Below, in pieces: positions 1 through 30,800 of a stretch of DNA of 64,000 nt. The stretch covers positions 548,722 to 612,721 of the forward strand of contig NMRA01000052.1 of the NCBI GenBank assembly GCA_002633005.1, given 5' to 3'. The DNA is from Phoronis australis. Its lineage: Eukaryota > Phoronida > Phoronidae. The first letter of the stretch is position 1; every line of letters starts with the position of its first letter. The translations under genes and the position numbers were made by a program. A model generated the notes under the pieces. That model was given only the letters and a program-made list of their open reading frames with translations. It was not told the DNA's origin and did no database searches.

Positions 1-293
1 AGTCTGGCGGGTATGTGAACGTTAATATGGTGTGGCTATTTCGAAAGTCAGCTATTTGAACTTGAGGGCGCCAAAATGTCCAGATACTTGTTTTATTTCA
101 AGAAAACACAATTAATGTCTGGTGGTTGACAAGACCATCAATTCAATAACTTGGAATTGACAGGCGTCTCAACTCTATGCACCAAAAGAAACATCACAAG
201 AAATAGGCTGGTTCCATGACTACTTGGTAGGGGTATACATTTGGACTTGGATTGCCACCTGCCAACATGCAAGTCACCACGTGACAGACTCAC

Positions 294-936
294 CTTAGTA
301 TGTTAACAAAGCCTTGGTCATTCTTGACCAGTCCACTGTACCAGGACAAGACATAGTCCTGCAGGGCCAGGTCCAGTACCTCTCTGAAGGCCAAGTCCAG
401 GTTTCTGGATAGGACCACTTGCTGTTGACTGAGCTCATAATAGGAGGTAGTCTTGTTCTGCACAAAAGAATACAAATTGTGTAACAAGATATGAACTCGA
501 AACTCACTAGGTGGCTAGTGAAACAATGCACACGTCTATTTGCTGGCCAACAAGTTTATGTTAACAATCTTTTCAAACAGATGATAAAAAGAGACAAAAA
601 TAGTTTTTTGTTTCTTGTACAAGATTTGAAGACCTAAAATTTCTTCTGTTCATTAATCATCTTGTTAAAACATCTTGGCATCCCCTATTTTTCTCTTTTT
701 GCTTTTATACTCACAGCAAGCTCCGTAAACAATTCGTTGGCTGCTGAATGAGGACGGTTTTTGATTGGAGGGGTGTAAACTTTTCCCTTTAGCAGGTGAA
801 GGCATACACCCAAGATAATGCCAAATACCACAGAGCACAGAGTCACTACCCAGTTGATGAGAACCGAAACTGCAGGCCACAGACTGTAGATAACTAGGCT
901 CACAGGAAGTGCAAGACCCAGAACAACCTTGGACAT
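294..936 (-). CDS. SNX25: Sorting nexin, SNX25-like, N-terminal part (partial gene)
   Basis: Two coding exons are visible on the minus strand: 936-715 (74 codons) and 457-294 (54 codons plus 2 nt). The exon 1 donor is GCT|gtgagt, the exon 2 acceptor tttgtgcag|AAC and its donor CTAAG|gtgagt; the phases join. The start is taken as the ATG at 936, because a good acceptor (taatttcag) lies two bases upstream and makes the ATG at 960 intronic. Residues about 5-50 are strongly hydrophobic, probably two membrane segments or a hairpin. The PXA domain then begins with SRNLDLAFREVLDLALQDYV followed by LSWYSGL. The DY-LSWY pattern is nearer to SNX25 than to SNX13 (DYVQYWY). Known for the family: membrane-anchored PXA-RGS-PX-nexin-C proteins of endosomes and the ER. 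The rest of the gene lies left of the window. SNX13 or SNX19 remain possible. Confidence 0.75.
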
Positions 937-1518
937 GACTGAAATTAATAAGGAAACCATGTAACAGGGCGACCACTACCATACATATAATGCACCTGGA
1001 ATGCATTCATCAACGAAAACACACAGAATACTACTGGAGATTTCTTGGATTCAGCTCTAGAAACAATGGACAATGCATGCCATGGTTAATGCAATGGTTT
1101 TGATTAGGCCCACACTACAGACAGTGTTCATTGCAGACTAATTTCAAATTATTAAAAACTCAGTTAAAACTGTTTTTCAAACTAGACACAGTGAAGCGAA
1201 CTGGTGCAGTTTTTAATTTTAAGAGTGTGAAAAACGGTGAAACTTGAAAGACAAATTAAAATCACAACGATGTTCTTGGATCATCTCGGACATATACAAA
1301 TCATTACAGTAGGCTACTCTAGCCAAAATCACGTGTTCTCATTTAAAATACACGGCAATATCTCGCGAAGTCTTGCTTTTAGCGAGGTCAACCCTGATCT
1401 GACAAAATTCGGACGAACGAAGAAGAAACTTTGAGGTCCGGATAACTTAGAGGGGTAAAATACAATGATGATGATCAGTTGATTAAACAAGCCAAAATTA
1501 AGATACAAGGACATTTAC

Positions 1519-1590
1519 CTAGCCACAACAACAATATAAGACATGTGTTGCAATGAAGATGTGCAGGCCCAGACACCTGACCAACACCGC
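1519..1590 (-). other. Probable non-coding first exon (5' UTR) of SNX25-like gene
   Basis: On the minus strand a donor GGCTAG|gtaaat ends an exon at 1519, and the acceptor just before the SNX25 ATG at 936 needs an upstream partner. The exon's upper limit near 1590 is a guess because the start of transcription cannot be read from sequence. Confidence 0.35.
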
Positions 1591-19050
<17,460 letters not shown>

Positions 19051-22000
19051 TCGCCGTCGTGGTTTAGTTGTCCATTTTACTACCACATGGCTGACCGCTA
19101 TGATGATTAAATGTTTACAAAGATCTCAAAAATTTGTGAATCTTATTGCATCGAGTGATAGTGATTTGGTCTAAAGTTATTCTCAGTCGGTAAATTCTCA
19201 GCCGGTAAATACGTTTCCCATTTTGATGTTTGTTTAAATGTTTTCAGATTTTTGACGTCACTATATTGTCGACCAATGTGCATTTTCTACAAATTTTCAT
19301 TAAAATCAAAATTCTTGCAATCACCGCGTATGAAATGCCCAGTATTCCATTAGGCACCTGCATTTTAACCACCATCTGTTGTTTTTTTATTTTGTACTGT
19401 TGTACTCTTTTTGATACTTAACTTTGCTTTGAGGCATCAAGTTAAATTTTTATCTGTCATCACCTTTGTTTTACAAACTATTAAGGACATTAGTGCAAAG
19501 CAACTATGCCTAATCTTATTTCAGACAACATGTTAATTGTAATACTGTTGGTTTGAAGCCGTGCCATTAAAGTAATATTAATGACAAATTAATGACATTT
19601 TTGATGATAACGATTGTTCACACAAACACAACCATGTGTGAGTTTTGCAAGATAATAATTTATGTCCTGGGAGGTAAAAATTAATATGTACTATGAAACA
19701 ATTTGGGACAAAATTGTTGCTGAAATTGCCATTTTCCTATTTTTCAGAAGCTTTTTACATTGTTGTTACCAAATGTTGCTAGGTGACAGGTACATAGTAC
19801 AAACTATGCTAACAGGTTTGAAATTTTAAAATGTGTTTTTGTTTAGAAATTGGACTTAACAAAATTCCATTTGTCTTGCCCCAACCAGAAGCTTTTTACA
19901 ACAATCGGATAAAAATCATGGGAGCTCATAGTGGTTAGTGTCCGTTGAATAACGCTTATCATTCAGACCTGAGATAAAGTCTTCTGCCTAGTATGTAAGG
20001 CCATCTTACGCAGAGTTGCGTGATCTTGTCCAACGCACAGGATACAAGCCACATTGAATGCACCCTCGGTCATGAATTTTATCATTAAAGTTGTCGGTTT
20101 TACTTTCCTTTCTACATGATTGAATGAATGAAGTGTTTACATTATTCTTATTTATGGACCATTGGAAGTCTCTGGTGTGAATGGACTAAAGAATTGTGTT
20201 TTGTGCTCTTTGTATCGTTTACAGAGTATTTATGTTGCTGGTTTATCAAAAGAGGTTTGACTAACTGATAAGACAGTTAAATTTGCATAGTTATTTTAGG
20301 TTGTAATCTTGTTTGAACTGTGAAGAGAAAATGAGTGTATGATGCAAAATCATATTGCGCCTGTTCATGCGAGTTCTTTTTGCAGATTTTTTTCCCGAAA
20401 TCTTGAATTAGGAAAATCGTGAGATTATCTGCTGTCTTCGCTGTAGGGAAACTTGAGAAAAAAAATCGCAAAAAGGACTTGCCAGAACTGATCTAATATG
20501 TGTTTAATTGTGTAGAAATTGTGTTGTTTTATAATCGGACTTAGTTGTATTTTAACCTAGGAGAAGTTTGTTTAGCTTACATAGGAACTTTGTGTGATGC
20601 TTTTAACTCAACTACGTTACTGATGTAAGAGGTCCATATATCAGACAAGAAAAAATTTAGATGGTTATAGTCTGATTTTTTCAAAAATATTACATGTCAA
20701 ATATTTTTTGATCAAGGCATGAACTATTATGCTGTGCTGTTTGGGTAAAATTTAAGGTAAGTAGGCGCCCAAGCCCGCCCTATCACCTTTAGCACTGGAC
20801 GTAACTTGCGGTTCGTAGGCGCTACGTTCGAATGCCAAAAGGTGGTTGGCTGTGCTTATGTGCTCCTACGCCCCACTACAGCACTGCTATTATGATGATG
20901 GGATGTTACTGTTGATTTTTCATAGGAATATATGTTTTTGTTTTTGTAAAACAAGGCAGTAAATTGGTTCGATGAAGGACAGGTCATATTTCTCAGTGAT
21001 ATGGTTCAGTAGTTGTTATTCTTCAGTGTTTATTATTCCTAGAATTCTGCTTATGAAATGTTTGTACCAAACAATCACCAGAAGCAAAGAATAGGTGTGT
21101 TGCTCAGAACAAGACAACCATGTTGTCATTTTCACTTCCTGTCTTCTGGCAGACAGCATTTGATTGTCAAGGGAGATAACTAATTCCATTTCTGAGCAAG
21201 AGGGCTGTTTTCAGTGATCCTTGGTGCATACAAAACTCATACGCTGCAACTGCTGTTTGCAGTTTCTGGAATCATCAGTCTGCCTTTTAAAGCTGCATGT
21301 CGCTCTGTTTAGCTGGTTAAAAAAGTTGAATTGGTCCTTCAGTCCATTAATCTCAAAATGTCCTTACCCTGATAGGACTTGTTTCTTGTTACCGATAAGA
21401 ACATATAATCCGTCGTCAGGTCAAGAAACTGTTGGGAAATCGTCCATTTTATTTTGGTTGACCAACCTTGGAATTAAAAAATGGTGTGTGGAGAATTGCA
21501 TTTAAAAACAGTTCAGTCACGTGACACAACGTCTTTTTCAGTCCCATGACTAAATGGAAGATCAGTTTTGGGTTTTGGCTCTTTTAAGAACGCAAAATAT
21601 GTTTAAATGGCGGCTAAATAGGGCAAAATGCAGATTCAGGTGGTACTCAATACTCGGAGCTTGTGTTGAAGCCTGCTCCCTTTACTCAGTGTTTTAGACA
21701 AAAGTATCAAAATTTTTGCCATTGGTCAGATCTTTCTTGCCAAATTGATTCCAACTCTAAAATCCTTAGTGTTATATCGAATTTGTAATCCTAGCTTTTG
21801 TTCCAAAGCAGTTAAGGCTTCAATGACCGCTGTTACTGCCATGCTTCATCTACTTTGTGTGTTCAGTTGAAGGACAATTGGTATAAAAACTTTGTCTTCT
21901 GGGAGACATCTGAGGCATGGTTCAGTACAGGAGGTCCTGGACTGTTCATAGAAGATACTCGCAACGTGTTCTATTACAAGTTACAACCTGTTTGTATTTA

Positions 22001-23032
22001 TGTTTCTTACATATGTTTTCTAATGTAGCCAAAAGTAATGCCAAGCATGCCATGTTCTTTTAAAACTTGCAATTTTCTTCATGTTTCTGCTGATGTTGTA
22101 GCATTACTTGATTGTTCAGTAATAAACATTTTGTTAATAACATTTTGTCTGGGTGTGTCACATTAGCTTGAAAGACTTCAACAGGGACAGATGGATGTTG
22201 TCCTTAACCAGAGTGCGAAAAAAGGGAAATTTCGAAATAGTCACCACCGACATGCTAGAGTGGCTTTTAAGCAGTGCTTTCTGTCGATTTTTTTGTTTAG
22301 GTCGCTGGCCGTTACACAAATGGTCTCATCGCATTCCTTTCTCAGTTTGGATGTGTTCTCTGGGGGCAGGAATAACGGACAGGCTCGATAAGTTTCGGGT
22401 CAGAGAGTGAATATTAGTTTCAGCTCAGAAATCAAAAGTTCGTGATATTGACACAATAGATTACTTGACATGAATTATTGTAACCTATTTCACTTATGAC
22501 AGGAAAGCAGTAATGTTTTGGAAGCGTATAATATGCCTGGGAAGAAAGGCATTTTCAACGATAGCGTGGTTTCCTTTGATAGATATAGGCAAATTTAATT
22601 AAAACTTCTACTGAGGGTTTTACTAAACAATTAGCCATTCGAATGTTTAGTATGCCACAACAGAATTTAAAATATGTTATAGGTGATTTCTAGAAGTCAG
22701 TTTTGGGGTTTCCTCAGCACATGAATTTCTTATGAGGTACGTTCCTGGGTGCAGGTTCTCCGTTTCATTTGACGGGGTTGGACATTTTATAAATAATCCA
22801 TGCTTTTAGAGTGTTTGTGTTATAAAAAAGAGCTTGCCTACAGAATGCTACATTCGGCTTCAGTTTATAACCCCAACTGAATTCTTAGGAAATTTAATCC
22901 AGACGACGCCCCTTGGTAGAAAAAAAGGTGAAAATTCGTCTGTTTTGAGTTGCATACCCTGTGTGCTATCTCCAAGCGTGTGTTTCGGGTTCTTGTTCGT
23001 ACATAACGCCCCTAATTACATGAAGAAGGGGG
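19051..23032. other. ANKRD10 3' UTR and intergenic DNA
   Basis: AT-rich sequence with no gene that I can recognise. Around 20750-20890 there is a more GC-rich stretch with a box-B-like TTCGAATGCC, perhaps a decayed SINE, but its ends could not be set. Confidence 0.45.
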
Positions 23033-24778
23033 CAGTGGCGGATCTACGGGAGGTTCAGGGGGTTTAACCCCCCCCCCCGGCCTTGGGCCAGGACCCAAAA
23101 ATAAAAAAAAAAAACGTCTCCAGCAAAACAAAAACGACACCGCCAACGTGTGTAAACCCGCCCAAGTAAACAAATTGGAAAAATTTGAGGTGGGGGGGGG
23201 GGGTAATTCTGAAAATATAATTTTTTGCATTGTGATTTTTCTGTTATGAAAATCAACGCATTTCGAGTCTTCGTGGCTCATCGGCAAAACGCGCTGAGAG
23301 CACTCTAACAAGTTATGTATATACAAAGAATGACCAAGGGGGCACTCACATTAATAAAGTGACCGCATTCGCGAACAGTGTACAGTACCAGAAATTGCGG
23401 GAAGACTCCATTTTCACAGCAAAGTCTTGCGGGACTCGTGCGATGTTCAGTAGGCCTCCTAAGGAGCCCTAGTTCAACACCTACCGTCTTTCTACCTGCA
23501 ATAAGCACCACTGCCGTCTTCTATACTGGGAATTTCCGCAGAAAGGCCCACCCGATGAAACGCCCATGCCCATGGGCATTGGTTTGATGTTAGTACTTGG
23601 GGTTTCAAGCGTTCAGACATTGGGACGTTTATTCCGAAAATTGCAAGAGATGCAAATAGGTCCTGTGATACATCGTCTAGGTTTGAAGTAGTTCTTGATG
23701 AACGGATCAAATTTAGTTGCGCATGTAAGACTTTTGAATGGACTTGGCAGCCTCAGGGGGCTTAGTGCCAATTGAGCTGCGAAACGACTGAGATGCTGGC
23801 ATTGTAGAGGCTTACAAGCTCATTGACAGAGCAGTTGACGAAGTGCAAGCGTTGGCAACAAACATCGAAGATGTCTGGGTAGAATGGTTCCAAGACAAGC
23901 GGACCATTGGATCCCCGATACAGCGAGATTCCTCGGCAGTCCAGACAACAGCAGCCGAGGATAGGACTAACGTTCCTGGAGAAAAACCCACGTAATAATT
24001 AAGTTATAATTCTACACAGCCTGTGCATCATGTCGGTTTTTTATGCTTGTGTACAATGAAAACGAAATAGAAATTATTTTTGGACATGCCAAAATTTACC
24101 CAGTACAGCAGAGGGTCTACGAGCACACAGAAACTGATTCTGGTTTGTATTTCCAGTTGGCTCTATCTGCTTCATATCCAAAATCTATTTCACGTAGTGC
24201 GTAGTTAAATTTGTACTCAGTGCTTGTTTCTTCCAGTGAGTACTACAACAACCTCTCGCAGCAGTTGACGACCAAATGTATAAAATATACGTATGAGCAA
24301 CCACTGGGCATTAAAAAGTGTCTGGAAAGAAGTTTTCAATTCAAAATTTTTTGCATAGTACGCTTTAGGTCTCGCGAAGGACCAGGCTAGCTTAAGTTTG
24401 TGTAGATATTGAGTTTCAGTGTACTTTTCGTATGTTAAAAAGGTGTGTGTAAGCAGATGTTCCAACAAAAATTTTGCTGGTGGCGTGACTCATACCCAGA
24501 GGTGCAGAGTTCACGAAACTTATATGAGCCACGTTCATGTGAAGAAATCGAGAAGGGTTTTAAATTATCTTAAAAAAAATTCAAGAGTCATGTTAAGTGC
24601 CAGAAACTTACCAGAATGCATGGAAATTTCACTATTTGGCTACAAAAACAAAAAATTGTCTTAAACGGGAGGGAGGTGACCCCCCTCCTGACCTCCCCCC
24701 TCTCGGCGCCACGCGCCTCGGATTCGACCTTTGCGGGAATCCTAAACCCCCCTTACTGAAAACGTAGATCCGCCACTG
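23033..24778. mobile_element. Degenerate DNA transposon with 16-bp terminal inverted repeats
   Basis: It starts CAGTGGCGGATCTACG and ends with the exact reverse complement, CGTAGATCCGCCACTG. G/C-rich subterminal tracts lie next to both ends. The flanks are both G runs, so the target duplication cannot be sized. Around 23810-23990 one plus frame reads AYKLIDRAVDEVQALATNIE and then EDVWVEWFQDK, possibly a transposase remnant, but stops and frame changes break it. The ends resemble hAT-type elements common in marine invertebrates; that assignment is from memory. Confidence 0.75.
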
Positions 24779-27700
24779 GGGGGCTTGTTGTATTAAGCGA
24801 ACTTCATGATAGGAGACGTCTGATGATGAAGACGACTAAAAGATGCTGACAAATGAAGTATGATTAATGCACCCAGATATGTGAAATAATTATTTCCAAG
24901 CGTGTTCGTGATCGCTGAAACCGAGAAAAGACAAATCTGAACAGCTGAAGCTTGGGCGTCAAAAGTGTCTTTGACAAGGAGAAATCTAAAGACGCTGGCG
25001 ATGAAAACTTTTCAGTGCGTCTTGTTATAAGGCCAGACGTGTGCCACATAATAGTATCAAAAACACATTATACGAAAGGGAGCATAGTGATGCTGACAAT
25101 GAAAGATTTTTTACTTGTATATCTGGGAACTTAGGAGTATATTTTCTTTACTAACGTTATCGTTATTCTGTCATCGATATATTGCCATGAATAGTAATTA
25201 ACAACATATAATTCATGTTTTAGTGATGTTTCTTCCATTTATGAAACTCTTTTCTATTTTCTAAACTGGGAACAAGTGTCTTTATAACTGAGGGGGCATT
25301 GGAAAAAACTAAGAATCGATATTCACAATTAGTTTGTTGAAAGTTTTTTAATTCAGCCTGAACGATTGCCGTAGGCGTGAGCATCATTTGTTTCGCCTTA
25401 ATTGCTGATGAGGCGACTCGTGAGACGGTCTCGCATGGGTCTGGATGCTAAAAGGGTGTCCTCCGAGAGAGTAACTGCCAGTGTATTTATCGGGCCCTAC
25501 GGTTTGGGGTATGGATGGGTCTTCCTCGGTCAAGACGTTTTCCGGATTTTAAGACTTGTTGGCAAGAAGTTAAATGGTCGCGACGGAGATGATTTTCTTG
25601 GCACTTTAGTACAACGCTGCGCAAAACTTATGCCTACAGACAACCTGTAAAAGTTAAAATATAACCAAAAGTGTCTCTCGAAAACGAATGTCGAATGAAT
25701 AATTTCTTTTAATGGTTCACATCACAAATTGAATAAGCAAATGTTTTTGGATTTCCACTGAAGACAATGCTTCTGTCACACTACTATATATTGCAGCACT
25801 CGGATACTCGTACACTGTGTGTAGGTTTTTATCGAATTGTGCCCAGTATACACCCATACATAGATTTTCAAAAGAAGATATGTTGAACTGAAGCTCAATA
25901 TTGCCACAATCATTTGTGCATTTGTCTTTCAAAAAAATTATTAAGCAGTATTTTTGAATTTTTGGTGTTATAGTTCACTAATTATGCTTTATTTCAAAGT
26001 TTTAATTGGGCGGCCTCCACTATATAGCTGCTTTTTTATATATTTTTTTTGATTCCAGAGCAGTGGAAAACCGTGACACTGACTGGGTCCAGAACTGATG
26101 TCCCATGGGCGAAACCACGACATATAGGTGTAGCGTTTTTGGATATGTCAGTCCACCCATCGATGCCTTCAGTGAGGAAATTTATTTGTAACCTGTTATG
26201 ATCAGCTACACGGACACCGCCGATCACGGCTTCTGTCGTTCGGCCGGGTTCCGACGAGTGCTGGTTACTCAAGCATCTCATGAGGCAGTGTCATATGCCA
26301 TGCCATCATTTTGCAAGTTTCTTATGTCGTACTACATCTACAAACATGACGAAGTACTACGAATACATTTTACTGTATTCCCGACCGATCGCGGCCAGTC
26401 GTACGCTATGATTTTCGACTTTCCGCCTCATTCATTGCGGCAGGCGTCCTCGTCCGGCACTGGCCGGGGGTATCATGAGTGCCTAACGTAGAAGATTAAA
26501 CCTGTACTGTGCGCGACTATCTTCACGCCTCAGCACGATGCCACTACTAGGATCTCAAGGCCGGGCTGGAATTAACAAAATGTCACTTGCCACAGTGTTC
26601 ATCACTCGTCCAACGGAGGAAACCGTAACCTGGCACATATGGACAGTATATCCGGTCCCCACAACGACAGAATGTGCCGGTACAGTGATCCGGCTTCACC
26701 GACACCAAATGTTCGCGTTTAGTTGTTTGCACGGGACGTGAGCCTGAGGGCCCGAAACACAAGGCCGCCCGGGGAGCTGAGCTAGGACCTGCGTTGTATG
26801 GAAAGCCAAAGCGGGTAAAAATCCAGGACACAAACTTTCTATTAAAGAATTAAAGATCAGCAGGACCATGCACCAAAAACATTTATCGCGCGGCAGACCG
26901 TCACCGTACGTCTAGATCTTACCAAACACGTCAGGATCGAAAATTTATCGGGCCAGAATACAAAATTAATTACGTCAGGAAAATTTCATAGGTCACTGAG
27001 AAGACAACACGTGACCATCCGCAAGCACGCCACTCAGACGTAATAGGCAGGCTTCGCGCCTACACAGCCTGAGTGTCTCGCAGATGACACCCGCCGGTCG
27101 GGTCACATCTTCTGTCTCCCGTCTCTTCCACGTTTTACAACAGAATGCAAAGGTATAGACTTGAACACGGCTGAGTATTACAGATACACAACAGATCGTC
27201 ATTGTCACGCGGTCTCCTGGCATGCCGAAATTTTCTCCCGACAATTAAGAAATAGTTTTCTCCTGGCAAGCCCCGTGGCAAGAACAGAATTTTCTTCTAG
27301 TGGCAAGAAATGTCCTGTTCGTGATAAATTTTGTGTCCTGACGTCTTAAATTTTGGTCCTGACGTGATAACTTATCGTTTCTGGAGCGATAAATTTTGGT
27401 TTTCAGTATAATTTTTCTGGTCCTGCAAATCGCGAGTTATTGAGTGATTTTGTGAGTCCTGGATCATGATTTCCCCTTATGACTTTCCATGGTTGCCGTT
27501 TCCCGCCCACCGAGCGTCGCACTGAACTCTCATAACGTATTTTCCCACATTTATTCCAAGCAGTAGTAATTTGCGACTAATTTCGCTCTGAAATCTTATC
27601 ATATCTCTTCTGTATTATTCACGGCTCAGACATATAGTCTATCTGAGTTCACGGCAGCCAAAGTTCGCTTTCTCACTGAGTTGGAGTGACTTCTCTTTTG

Positions 27701-27863
27701 ACTCATAAAGAATATGACGTCACATATTTTTGCAAATTACCCGTATGTTAGCGTCATTGAACAACAGAAAGATCTTGGGAATAGTTGGTGGAATTATTTT
27801 CGCCGTTTAACTGAAAAATATCGACAAAAATTGAAAAATTGCTGGAAATTTAGTGAAATCAAA
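24779..27863. other. Intergenic DNA and 5' region of the RAD6 gene
   Basis: No gene was recognised. Part of it (about 26040-27500) is richer in G and C than its surroundings and holds the fold-back-like structure listed separately. The RAD6 promoter and 5' UTR should lie just before 27864. Confidence 0.45.
26825..27450. mobile_element. Possible fold-back element with degenerate repeated arms
   Basis: Motifs of the form CAGGACC...AAAATTTATCG recur in one orientation on the left (26825-26990) and in the opposite orientation on the right (27250-27450), around a GC-richer centre. This is the layout of a fold-back transposon, but the arms are diverged and the boundaries uncertain. Confidence 0.4.
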
Positions 27864-30800
27864 ATGTCAACACCAGCTAGGAGACGTTTAATGAGAGACT
27901 TTAAAAAGTGAGTGCCGTTAACTGAGTTTTTAAATGTGACGACGTAGCCAAAGTTTTGGGAAACGAAACAACAAAATGGCTGCAAAGTGACGATTGCACA
28001 AGTCAGCAAGACTTGATTTTAAACGTTTGTTTCTTTTGTTAACAGGCTAAAAGATGAATCTCAAGATGATACACAGCCTGGAGGTGTAAGTGGTTCACCA
28101 ACAGAAAATAATATAATGATATGGGATGCCGTTATATTTGGGTAAGTACGGGAGTAAATGGTAACCTAGCTGTTGTGTTAGCCTTGGACCTGATGTCCTG
28201 ATGCAAAGCTGTATACTAAATGTACAGCTTCGCGTCGATGTGGATAAAAAACTGACCAGATTAAGTCCAACTTAAAATCAAAATCGGTGTCATTAAAAAC
28301 TTGAAAACAGTACACTCGTGGCACGCATACGTGCCATTTGCAAATTTTGTTGTGGCGTCTCTTGGAGGTGATTACCGCTTTGTGGAAGCTCTGAAATTCA
28401 ATTTGTTGGTATTGATATACGAATAACTTATTATGAAGTAAATCCAGTAGCAATAATTTGTTGTGACATGTTACGTTTATTTGGTGTACAGCTTTGCACC
28501 AAGGCTAGGAAGTAAAGAGCTCTGGTGATTTTTCCTGTTTAGCATTTCAAAACGAATTTGCCATATGCCTCTGTTATGGAACGAAAACATTTTTTTTAGT
28601 GATCCCTGATTTGAGAATTTGTTTCATCAACTAAATAATAGGCATTGACTTAGTTGTTCCTATGCTACTGGCTTGCTTGCACTGCAAGTGGTAACAAAGA
28701 TGATAAAACTCTTGGTGACTTGCCAACCAATATAGAAAATTCCATACTACTGTGTTGTGTACCTTGAGTCTTCAGCGTGTGAGTCAAATGTCGAAACCCA
28801 TCTGCCAACAGCCAGTTGTACATAGGCAAGCGATTTAAGACTGGAGAAGCTTTATTCAACTGTACTAGTAACACCACTGTCGCCAAGTCAACGCAATCGT
28901 GACACGTGAACTTATCAATTTAGACCTCACCAAAGCCTCTCAGTCCCGACTTATTTGATTCTGAACTCGCTCACTTTAAAGTGTACCACTGAACATAGGT
29001 TGGGTCGTTTCTTCATTTTTCATCCAAGAAAGTGAACTTGGGCAAACTCTTTAGGAGTTGAATCAACCAGCTGATCCTCTAGATGGTCATTTCAAAAAGC
29101 TAGCGGAACCACTGTATTTATGTTGGACACATGACCGTGTAAATAATTTGCATATGATAAAACACTGAAGAATAAGAAGTCAAAGGTTTATTATTGTATT
29201 TTTAATCAATTTTGACTTGCAGATACTAGTTTTCTGACATATTATCTAGTTGGGTTTATTTTGTCTTTCATTGTATATAAGTTGATCAATTCCTTACTGA
29301 AATGTCAGCCAAGTGCTTCATGGCAGCTTAAGCAATTGCAGCCAGATTTGATGCGCCTAGCACTGACAAAGTTGTTTTCAAGCCAATAGGTTGTGAGTTA
29401 ACTTATAAATCACACGCTTACACACAGTGTTGAGCCATAATTTCAAACTTGAAACTGGAATAAATATATTTAGTGCCAGTGAATCTGCTTGCTAAAGCAA
29501 TCAATAAGGGTGTCCGGGATTACACAGCGACACTCGAATCTTGCTACATATTTACCCTCAATGCTGTAAACAACAGGGGGGGCCCATTTGCTGCCTCGTT
29601 TTCATGCCACTGGAGTTTCACATGTTATTTGTTGTTGTCTGATTCTTTAAAAGATTTTCTCAGTTGCATTACTTTATTCGTCCTTCCAATGCCAACGAAG
29701 TATTGCTGCTGGGCTGTGGGCTTCAACTTCGACATGAAAAAGTTTTGTGAACTGGACAAATACCCGTGGATTAGTGATCTGAAATTTTCTGCCTTCCTGA
29801 TATCAGTGAGAGAGACACAAAAATGTGCCGGATTTTCAAAACTAGTTCACGCATTTTCGTACCTCCAGGACAAAGGGGAATTCTAATTCGGGACGGCTCA
29901 ATTAGGTACTTGCTGACTGGCCACGTGAAAGAACCAAAACAATCCACTCCGAAACAGACATGAACCAAAGCTATTTTCGAAGATGGTGCTGCATGTGACT
30001 TATGAATTGAACGATTTTAGGCAAAATAGAATTAGTTTCCAATGTCTTGTCAGCAGGACGATCAAAGGTTTTTTCTACCATATTCATTGATCTAGTTGAG
30101 AAGAAATCTGGCGTTACAGTGAAACTTAGGTAAGCCCCATCATGGCAGGGCGGTTGCTTTCGCTAGAACATCAACACATCTCATTAACGACCCATCATAC
30201 CACTCTTGATAAATCATGCCCCAGGTGAGACGCACAAATTAGGCAACTTTCATCAATGTATGCGCGCCTGCTGAAGTTCAGTTAGAACTTATTGGATATT
30301 GTAATCACTCTACTCAATTCTATTCTGGAGCAACAGGGGATACTATTTGGTTAGGGTGCGGTTCTTTGCTTGTGGAAAATGTTCTTTGCGGGTGGAAACG
30401 TTCAAGACCTGGTTATAATTGTTTACATCAGACCCTTAACTGTGGCATGGTGTCCACACCAGAAATTCTTGGTGTCATGCCCTAACCTATCACTGAGTGA
30501 CAGGTTTTGGATAGTGGTGAATGTATAGGCAGGAGCTGAGCAAGTGGAGTGAACAGTGTTTGAGCTTCAGCAAATAAATGTGCTGGCTCAGCGGGCCAGT
30601 TGCTTGAATGTGAGACCACATTCACATGGACCTATATGTGAAAGTTTACTGGACCGGCCGCAATTCCACTGACCCCAGGCCACAGGGCCCGCGTGTATTT
30701 AGAAGGCTAGCAGTGAATGGATTGGAGTGTTGTTAGATAATGTATTGATATACCCTGTTACTGGTGTAGAGTTAGTAGTAGCTGTTATGAAGTGTTCTTT

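Noticed and set aside
26198-26741. GC-richer open frames upstream of RAD6 as genes
   Set aside because: Several overlapping frames on both strands are equally open and none has a recognisable domain; this is a composition effect.
29473-29886. 137-codon open frame in RAD6 intron 2
   Set aside because: No domain, no homologue that I recognise, no splice or promoter support, and AT-rich intron context; probably chance.
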